Below, one piece after another: positions 58,450 to 64,000 of a stretch of 64,000 nt of DNA. The position numbers and the translations under genes were made by a program. The stretch comes from Billgrantia bachuensis (GTDB lineage: Bacteria > Pseudomonadota > Gammaproteobacteria > Pseudomonadales > Halomonadaceae): the NCBI RefSeq assembly GCF_011742165.1, contig NZ_JAAQTO010000024.1, positions 18,563-82,562 on the forward strand. The letters are read 5' to 3'. The notes beneath the pieces were generated by a model that saw only the letters and a program-made list of their open reading frames with translations, had not been told where the DNA came from and ran no database searches. Within the stretch, counting starts at the first letter, position 1. Each line of letters starts with the position of its first letter.

Positions 58450-59613
58450 ATGCGAATCTGTCTTGTCAGCGAGACCTGGACGCCCGATATCAACGGCGTC
58501 GCCCACACCCTCACGCAGCTGAGCCAGGAGCTGTTGGCACGGGGCATGTCGCTGCAGCTCATTCGCCCACACCCGGCCGACGCCAATGCCCCGCGGCGCA
58601 CGCCGGACATGGAGGCCGAACTACGGGTACCGGGCATGGCGATACCCGGCTACCGCGCCGTGCGCATCGGCATGCCGGCAAAACGGCGAATTCTGCGGAT
58701 GTGGCAGAAACAGCGCCCCGATGTGGTCTACCTGGCCACTCAAGGCCCGCTGGGTTGGTCGGCGCGGCACGTGGCCAAGCGTATGGGCATCCCACTGGTG
58801 GCGGGCTGGCACACCAACTTCGACCACTATTGCGGCGACTACCGGGTTCCCTGGCTGGCTCCGACGCTGATGCGCGGGCTGCGCCACTTCCACAACGGTT
58901 GCCAGGCCACGCTGGTGCCCACGCGCCAGCAGGCGGATGCGCTCGCTCGACAGGGCTTCCAGCGGCTCGAGGTAATGGGCCGCGGCATCGACCACCGGCG
59001 GCTCGATCCCGCGCTGCGCTGTGCCGAGCTGCGCCGCAGCTGGGGCGTCGACGAACACCGCCCGGTGGCGCTGCACGTTGGTCGCCTGGCGGCGGAGAAG
59101 AATCTCTCCCTGCTGCGCGAGACCTTCCATGCCATGCGCAGCGCACGCCCCGACATGGCCCAGGTCGTCGTCGGCGACGGGCCGGCGCGCCGCTCGCTCG
59201 AGAAGGCACTGCCGGAGGTTCGTTTCACCGGATTCATTTCGCCGGAGGCATTGGCCCGGCACTATGCCAGCGCCGACCTGTTCCTGTTCCCCTCGCTTTC
59301 CGAGACCTGGGGCAACGTGGTGCCGGAAGCCATGGCCAGCGGTCTTGCCGTGGTGGCCTACCGTCATGCCGCCGCCGCCGAACTGATCGACAGCGATGTC
59401 AACGGCGTGACCGTACCCGCCGGAGATGCCGAGGCGTTTCGCGAGGCCGCCGTGGCGCTGTGCCAGCAGCCGGCGCGCTACGCCCAGATGGGCCGAGCGG
59501 CGCGCCTGCGCAGCCAGGCCTGCCGCTGGCCGGCCATTGCCGATATCTTTCTCTCCGTTCTCGAGCGGGCCCGGGAGGTGAACCATGCGTCCACGCACCC
59601 TTGCGGTATTTGA
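58450..59613 (+). CDS. GT4-family glycosyltransferase
   Basis: This 387-residue protein has a GT-B fold. N-terminal domain: ICLVSETWTPDINGVAHTLTQLSQELLARG and AGWHTNFDHYCGDY. C-terminal domain: ALHVGRLAAEKNLSLL, VVVGDGPAR, RFTGFISPEALARHYASADLFLFPSLSETWGNVVPEAMASGLAVVAY, with the E-x7-E-like nucleotide-sugar site. It resembles sugar transferases to diacylglycerol (mannosyl or glucosyl). It overlaps a PAP2-type lipid phosphatase gene, which fits a role in membrane glycolipid synthesis. Confidence 0.9.
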   Translation: MRICLVSETWTPDINGVAHTLTQLSQELLARGMSLQLIRPHPADANAPRRTPDMEAELRVPGMAIPGYRAVRIGMPAKRRILRMWQKQRPDVVYLATQGPLGWSARHVAKRMGIPLVAGWHTNFDHYCGDYRVPWLAPTLMRGLRHFHNGCQATLVPTRQQADALARQGFQRLEVMGRGIDHRRLDPALRCAELRRSWGVDEHRPVALHVGRLAAEKNLSLLRETFHAMRSARPDMAQVVVGDGPARRSLEKALPEVRFTGFISPEALARHYASADLFLFPSLSETWGNVVPEAMASGLAVVAYRHAAAAELIDSDVNGVTVPAGDAEAFREAAVALCQQPARYAQMGRAARLRSQACRWPAIADIFLSVLERAREVNHASTHPCGI

Positions 59614-60127
59614 TCGACTCGACCTGCTTGAGTGGCGCCTCTGCCAACGCTTCGCCAGCCTCAGCCTCTACGCGCCATGGCTTGCCACCCTGCGCCTGGC
59701 CAGCCGCGTGGGCGACTGGCCGGTGTGGGTGCTGCTGATCGCCGCCCAGCCACTGCTCCAGCCCCAGGCCGGCCTCACACATTTTCTGCAGTACGCCACG
59801 ACGGGGCTCATCGCCGTTGTCATCTACCGCCTGATCAAGACCCGCCTGTGCCGGGAGCGCCCCTTCATCACCTTCGGCAACCTCATCCAGTGCGGCGAGC
59901 CGGCCCGCGACCGCTACAGCTTCCCCAGCGGACATACCATGCATGCGGTGATGTTCTGCGTACTGACCGCCGCTCATGCCCCCTGGCTACTGCCACTGCT
60001 GGTACCGCTGGCGCTACTCATCGCAATGTCCCGGGTCGGGCTCGGCCTGCATTACATCAGCGACGTGGCCGCCGGTGCCGCCATCGGCTACGCCTTCGCC
60101 CTGGCCAGCCTCTACCTGGCAGGCTGA
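59585..60127 (+). CDS. PAP2-family membrane lipid phosphatase
   Basis: This 180-residue inner-membrane protein has the three phosphatase motifs: KTRLCRERPF, SFPSGHTMHAVMF and SRVGLGLHYISDV (with the catalytic His residues). Four or five transmembrane helices are visible. It could dephosphorylate phosphatidic acid to diacylglycerol, the likely acceptor of the overlapping glycosyltransferase (29-bp overlap). Confidence 0.92.
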   Translation: MRPRTLAVFDRLDLLEWRLCQRFASLSLYAPWLATLRLASRVGDWPVWVLLIAAQPLLQPQAGLTHFLQYATTGLIAVVIYRLIKTRLCRERPFITFGNLIQCGEPARDRYSFPSGHTMHAVMFCVLTAAHAPWLLPLLVPLALLIAMSRVGLGLHYISDVAAGAAIGYAFALASLYLAG

Positions 60128-60129
60128 CG

Positions 60130-60795
60130 TTACCAGAGCAACGCCTCGCCGTTGCTGTGCCAGAAGCCGCCGCTGGTTTCCAGCGTCAGCGCCGCGATGC
60201 GAGCGGCGATGCCGGCAGCAGCCTCTTCCGGAGGGATCAGGCCGCCGAAATTGACCATGCGGGTCTGCACGTAGCCCGGATGCAGCTGGGCGACGGCGAT
60301 ACCCTTGGGCTTGAGGTCGATGGCCAGCGACTTGCCGAAGGCGTTCAGCGCCGCCTTCGAGGCCCTGTAACCGTAGCGCCCGCCGGAATCGTTGTCGGCG
60401 ATGGAGCCCATGCGGCTGGTGACGTTGGCCACCTTGCTGCCTGCGCCCAGATTGTCCAGCAGCGCCTCGGTCACCCGCAGCGGGCCGTAGGCGTTGACTT
60501 CCATCTGCTCGCGAATGGTGTCGAAGTCGAGCGAGCCCAGCGATTCGTCGTGCAGCAGGCCGGCATTGTTGATCAACAGGTCCAGGCGCTGCCCGCGGAC
60601 GGCCTCGGCCAGGCTCGCCACGTCCTCGTCCTGGGTCACGTCGATGCCCTCGATCACCTGATCGGCGACCTCGGCGAGTTCCGCCGAAGCGGTACGACAC
60701 ACGCCGATCACCTGCCAGCCCTCTCCCTTGTAGTGGCGGGCCAATGCCAGACCGATGCCACGATTGGCTCCGGTGACCAATACCTTGGATGCCAT
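60130..60795 (-). CDS. Short-chain dehydrogenase/reductase
   Basis: This 221-residue NAD(P)-dependent oxidoreductase of the classical SDR family has the cofactor motif VTGANRGIGLALA, NNAG, and the catalytic set Ser (VTSRMGS) and YxxxK (YGYRASKAAL), followed by LHPGYVQTRM. The substrate is unknown. It is convergent with the PAP2 gene and divergent from the PPC-repeat protein. Confidence 0.92.
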   Translation of the reverse strand: MASKVLVTGANRGIGLALARHYKGEGWQVIGVCRTASAELAEVADQVIEGIDVTQDEDVASLAEAVRGQRLDLLINNAGLLHDESLGSLDFDTIREQMEVNAYGPLRVTEALLDNLGAGSKVANVTSRMGSIADNDSGGRYGYRASKAALNAFGKSLAIDLKPKGIAVAQLHPGYVQTRMVNFGGLIPPEEAAAGIAARIAALTLETSGGFWHSNGEALLW

Positions 60796-60884
60796 GACGA
60801 CTCCCTTATCTCTAATGACGGACGCCCTTCAGTTTGGTGGTCGACTCGGGAAGTGCAAGTACCGATTCGGCACATTTCCTTCAA

Positions 60885-60911
60885 CGTAACGGGCGGCATA
60901 TAATGGTTACG
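60885..60911 (+). promoter_or_regulatory. Promoter with overlapping inverted repeat
   Basis: A consensus -10 TATAAT (60899-60904) lies inside the inverted repeat CGTAAC (60885-60890) / GTTACG (60906-60911), about 65 bp upstream of the secreted repeat protein. A regulator bound to the repeat would block this promoter. The -35 box is weak (TTTCCT, 18 bp away). Confidence 0.45.
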
Positions 60912-60970
60912 CAATGTAATTCATCAGTTTGCCCACTCACCGATGCCTGCCATCGAACAAGGATGCTTTC

Positions 60971-62401
60971 ATGGCCAATCGCGCCTCAACTGTTACCCTC
61001 GTCGCCCTGGGTGGCGCTGCCGTCGGCCTGATCGTCGGCTGGCAACTGCCCGACTCCACGACGACCGCCGCCCCGGTCATCGACGCGGCCGAAGCCGAAA
61101 CGGAAGCCGACAGCGCCTCGTTGCCTTCGCTGCAACTGGACGAACGCCTGCGCGGCGAGATCACCTCGGCCAGCGAACTCAACGGCAAGGATGGTAGCCG
61201 CTTCGAACGCTTCACCCTGACGCTCGAAGAAGAGGCGCTGGTCGAGATCGAGCTCGGTGGCCCCCTGCAGGGCACCCTCTCGCTGTATGACGCCGATGAA
61301 CAGTTGCTCGCCTCGAGTGCCAACCCGGCTTATTACGATGCCCCGGCAGCCGCCTCGCTGCGCCGGCGTATCGACGAGAGCGGCGACTACATGGTGGTGG
61401 TCAGCGGCCACGACATGCATAGCTATGGCCCCTTCACGCTGACCAGCCGCCTGATGGAACTCACCACCAGCGATACGCTCGAGATGCCCTCGCGTGCCGA
61501 TGGCTGGATGCAGGACGATGGCGACACCTACAGCGTGACGATCGAGGAGAGCGGCTTGTATCAGTTCGAGATGCGCTCCAGCGACGTGGATGCCTATCTG
61601 GTGCTGGAAGGCCCCAATGGCTACCGGCGCGAGGACGACGACAGCGCCGGCAACCTGGACGCCCGCATCGCCGACTTCCTCGAACCCGGCGAATACCGTG
61701 TTATCGCACGCTCTGCCTACGAACAAGAGGGTGGCCTCTACTCCCTGGAACTGGGCCCCCACGAGCTGGCCAGCGACGAGACGCTGCGCAACAGCGGTAC
61801 GCTGGCAATGGACGAACCGCTGCACGGCTGGTTCAGCGGCGAGACGCTGACGTACGAGTTCACCCTCGATGCGCCTGCCGCGGTGACCATCGACATGCTC
61901 TCGTCCGATTTCGACGCCTATCTCGAACTACACGGCGACAACGTCTTCGTCAGTGACGACGACGGTGGCGGTGAGCTCAACGCCCGGCTCTACTCTCCAC
62001 TCGAAGCCGGCAGCTACCGCGTGACCGCGCGCAGCCATGGCAGCCACGGCAGCGGCTTGTTCGAGCTGCGCGCCAGCGCAACCGCGATCGACGAGCTACC
62101 CAGCAACGGACAACTGGAAGTCAACAGTCCAGTGAGCGCCAGGCTGCAGCCGGGCGTTCGGGACTACTACGAGCTGGTAGTCGAGGAAGCCGGCCGCTAT
62201 CGCCTCGACCTGCTCTCGGACGATTTCGATGCCTATCTCGAACTCGATGGCCAAGGTCAGTACCTGCGCGACGACGACGGTGCCGGTGGGCTGAATTCCC
62301 GGATCAGCGCCCACCTGGAACCAGGCAGCTATCGCGCTACCGCCCGCGCCTATGGCAATAGCGAGAGCGGTAGCTATACGCTGCAGCTGCATCGCGAGTG
62401 A
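60971..62401 (+). CDS. Secreted or anchored protein with PPC-like repeats
   Basis: This is a 476-residue protein. The N-terminal segment TVTLVALGGAAVGLIVGW is a signal or anchor helix. Four repeats of about 110 residues follow, with the pattern SSDxDAYLxLxG...DDDxxGxLxARIxxxLEPGxYRVxARS (strong copies near 195-265, 310-380 and 425-475). They resemble bacterial pre-peptidase C-terminal (PPC) domains, here without any peptidase. The acidic Asp-rich turns could bind calcium. AAGGATG precedes the ATG. Function unknown; cell-surface or periplasmic binding is a guess. Confidence 0.75.
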   Translation: MANRASTVTLVALGGAAVGLIVGWQLPDSTTTAAPVIDAAEAETEADSASLPSLQLDERLRGEITSASELNGKDGSRFERFTLTLEEEALVEIELGGPLQGTLSLYDADEQLLASSANPAYYDAPAAASLRRRIDESGDYMVVVSGHDMHSYGPFTLTSRLMELTTSDTLEMPSRADGWMQDDGDTYSVTIEESGLYQFEMRSSDVDAYLVLEGPNGYRREDDDSAGNLDARIADFLEPGEYRVIARSAYEQEGGLYSLELGPHELASDETLRNSGTLAMDEPLHGWFSGETLTYEFTLDAPAAVTIDMLSSDFDAYLELHGDNVFVSDDDGGGELNARLYSPLEAGSYRVTARSHGSHGSGLFELRASATAIDELPSNGQLEVNSPVSARLQPGVRDYYELVVEEAGRYRLDLLSDDFDAYLELDGQGQYLRDDDGAGGLNSRISAHLEPGSYRATARAYGNSESGSYTLQLHRE

Positions 62402-62438
62402 GATGACTGGCGGCTGGCGCCGCCATGGAAGCCAGCCG

Positions 62439-64000
62439 CTAGCCGTCGATGTTCCGGCGGCGCTCGACGAACAGGCTGTTGCCGGCGTGCCGCTTGGCCT
62501 GATACTTGAGCTCAGAGAGCTCCGCGGCAATGGCTAGAGGGTCGCAGCCGCGCCCGTCGGCGATGGGGCGGGCCGCCAGCGACAGACTGACAAAGGAGTA
62601 GTGGGTAAGCTTCCCCTGGCGGTTCTTGATCCACACGCCACCGTGTCGCCGATCCCCGGTATCGTAGAAGCCGGGCGCCATGCCACCGAAAGCCTCGAGT
62701 ATCGCGTGACAGCGGCGCTCCCAGCCCTCCCCGGCGAGCAACAGCATGAAGTCGTCGCCGCCGATATGGCCGAGAAAATCGTCCTGGCCGACCTCCTGGG
62801 CAAGCAACTGGGCCAGCGCCGTGATCACCCGGTCGCCACGGGCATAGCCGTAGGCATCGTTGTAGGCTTTGAAGTTGTCCAGGTCACAATAGACGGCGGT
62901 GAAGGTCAGCCCGGCTTCCAGCCACTCACTCAACGTCTCGTTGATCAACAGGTTGCCCGGCAAACCGGTCAAGGGATTGGCATGGCGCGCCTGACGTACC
63001 TGAATCGCGGTGATCTCCCGCAGCAAGTCGACGATATTGCCCATGCCCTGGTAGCGCCCCTGGCCATCCACGATCACGAAATCCTCCTGAGGCATGTCGC
63101 GACTGTCGGTGAGCTGCTGGCTGAGTGCGCTCAGCGGCGTCTCGTCAAGCGCGATCGGCACGCGCGGGTCGATCAGTTCCCTCACCTGACGCTTGGCGAA
63201 CAGGGCATGGCTGTAGGGGTTGGTGAATAGCGTCAGGAACTCGTTGCGCCGGATCACACCCACCGGACGCCCCTCATCGACCACGGCCACGCAGCGCAAG
63301 CTGGGGTCAACACGAAAGCGTTCCGCCAGCTCGAGTACAGGCCACTGCGGCGTGATCGGCGCCAGCGGCTGGAGCACGGTGCGGGCACTGCGCACCTTCT
63401 CCTGGCGCAGCGGGGCACCGCTGCGAAGGAACGTCTCGATCTCTTGCGGTGGGGTGAGGCTGGGGCGCGCGAAATAGTAGCCCTGCAGCAGGGAGAGGCT
63501 ACGGTCGAGCTCCCACAGGCAGCGGTACTCTTCGGCGGTCTCGACGCCCTCGGCAATCAACTGGCAACCCAGGCTGCGCGATACGTCCAGGATCGAGCGC
63601 AGAAACTCCCGCTTACCCGGCTCACGGTCGAGGCCGGCGATGAAGTGGCGATCGAGCTTGACGAAATCGGGGCGCAGCTCGGCCCAGTGCCGCAGGCTGG
63701 AGTGACCGGCTCCCAGATCATCCAGCGCCACCTGAAAGCCCATGTCACGATAGTGGGCCACCGCCTGGCGCATCAGGGCATAGTCGTGGATGGGCACATG
63801 CTCGGTCAGCTCGATCACTACCCGATTGGGGGCCAGGCCATGCTCGCGCAGGTAGCCCAGGGTCAGTCCTTCGCGAAAATCGCGCTCGACGATAGTGGAA
63901 GGCATGACGTTGAGGAACAGCCGCCCCGGCAGGCCGAGTCGAGAGAAGGCGGCTATCGCCAGCCGCCGGCACATCAGGTCGAGCTCGACCAGAAGCCCTG
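62439..64000 (-). CDS. EAL-CBS-GGDEF cyclic di-GMP protein (partial, N-terminus outside window)
   Basis: The last 520 codons of a larger gene; the frame is open to the window end. The visible order is an EAL domain missing its beginning (ELTEHVPIHD, ALDDLGAGHSSLRHW, FVKLDRHFI, AEGVETAEEY, LLQGYYFARP), then a paired CBS region (about residues 205-320 of the visible part) and a C-terminal GGDEF domain with GGDDF (HIGGDDFMLLL) and YCDLDNFKAYNDAYGY. The catalytic EAL triplet itself is off the window. EAL before GGDEF with CBS between matches a known type in Pseudomonas-like bacteria. Confidence 0.88.
   Translation of the reverse strand, partial: GLLVELDLMCRRLAIAAFSRLGLPGRLFLNVMPSTIVERDFREGLTLGYLREHGLAPNRVVIELTEHVPIHDYALMRQAVAHYRDMGFQVALDDLGAGHSSLRHWAELRPDFVKLDRHFIAGLDREPGKREFLRSILDVSRSLGCQLIAEGVETAEEYRCLWELDRSLSLLQGYYFARPSLTPPQEIETFLRSGAPLRQEKVRSARTVLQPLAPITPQWPVLELAERFRVDPSLRCVAVVDEGRPVGVIRRNEFLTLFTNPYSHALFAKRQVRELIDPRVPIALDETPLSALSQQLTDSRDMPQEDFVIVDGQGRYQGMGNIVDLLREITAIQVRQARHANPLTGLPGNLLINETLSEWLEAGLTFTAVYCDLDNFKAYNDAYGYARGDRVITALAQLLAQEVGQDDFLGHIGGDDFMLLLAGEGWERRCHAILEAFGGMAPGFYDTGDRRHGGVWIKNRQGKLTHYSFVSLSLAARPIADGRGCDPLAIAAELSELKYQAKRHAGNSLFVERRRNIDG

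Overview
The window is high-GC chromosomal DNA from a gammaproteobacterium. Gene order and protein features (queA-tgt-yajC-secDF, suhB/trmJ-cysE-iscR, ndk-rlmN-pilW-rodZ-ispG-hisS-yfgM-bamB-der, lysM-dprA-tsaC-hemF-aroE divergent from def-fmt-rsmB-trkAH, aceK) fit the order Oceanospirillales and most likely Halomonadaceae. This assignment is inferred from memory of the families, not from a search. Gene density is high and most genes are housekeeping.

Layout. 1-3.5 kb holds the tail of an AidB-like acyl-CoA dehydrogenase, an EAL response regulator with a degenerate receiver, a LysE-type exporter, rnk, a 52-residue membrane protein and a DUF1232 protein. 3552-17260 is an integrated mobile element of 13.7 kb, bounded by a 57-bp direct repeat of the 3' part of tRNA-Leu(CAA). 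It carries a tyrosine integrase, a T7 gp16-like internal virion protein, a CI/LexA-like repressor, a complete T7-type single-subunit RNA polymerase, a free-standing HNH endonuclease, a serine recombinase, several small proteins and a 37-bp minisatellite. No capsid, portal, terminase, tail or DNA polymerase gene is visible. 17.2-30 kb holds tRNA-Leu, tRNA-modification and Sec genes, a SuhB homologue without catalytic residues, and a short isc cluster. 30-38 kb is a pilW-rodZ-ispG-hisS-yfgM-bamB-der operon. 38-53 kb has cell-envelope genes, the aroE/hemF/tsaC/dprA cluster, def-fmt-rsmB, a dodecin and the Trk potassium system. 53-64 kb has signalling genes (a phytochrome-like diguanylate cyclase and an EAL-CBS-GGDEF protein), a DTW protein, a sirtuin, aceK, a glycosyltransferase with a PAP2 phosphatase, an SDR and a secreted repeat protein.

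The main discovery is in the element. The phage RNA polymerase gene is split by a 393-nt ORF-less group I intron (11731-12123). The intron interrupts the codon for the tyrosine equivalent to T7 RNAP Tyr639. Joining the exons restores an 878-residue polymerase, about the size of T7 RNAP. An HNH endonuclease gene lies 52 bp beyond exon 2, which suggests trans ('collaborative') homing. Three strong copies and one weaker copy of a TAGTGGGCT-type motif, all on the plus strand, are candidate promoters for this polymerase. The element may be a deleted T7-like prophage or a phage satellite.
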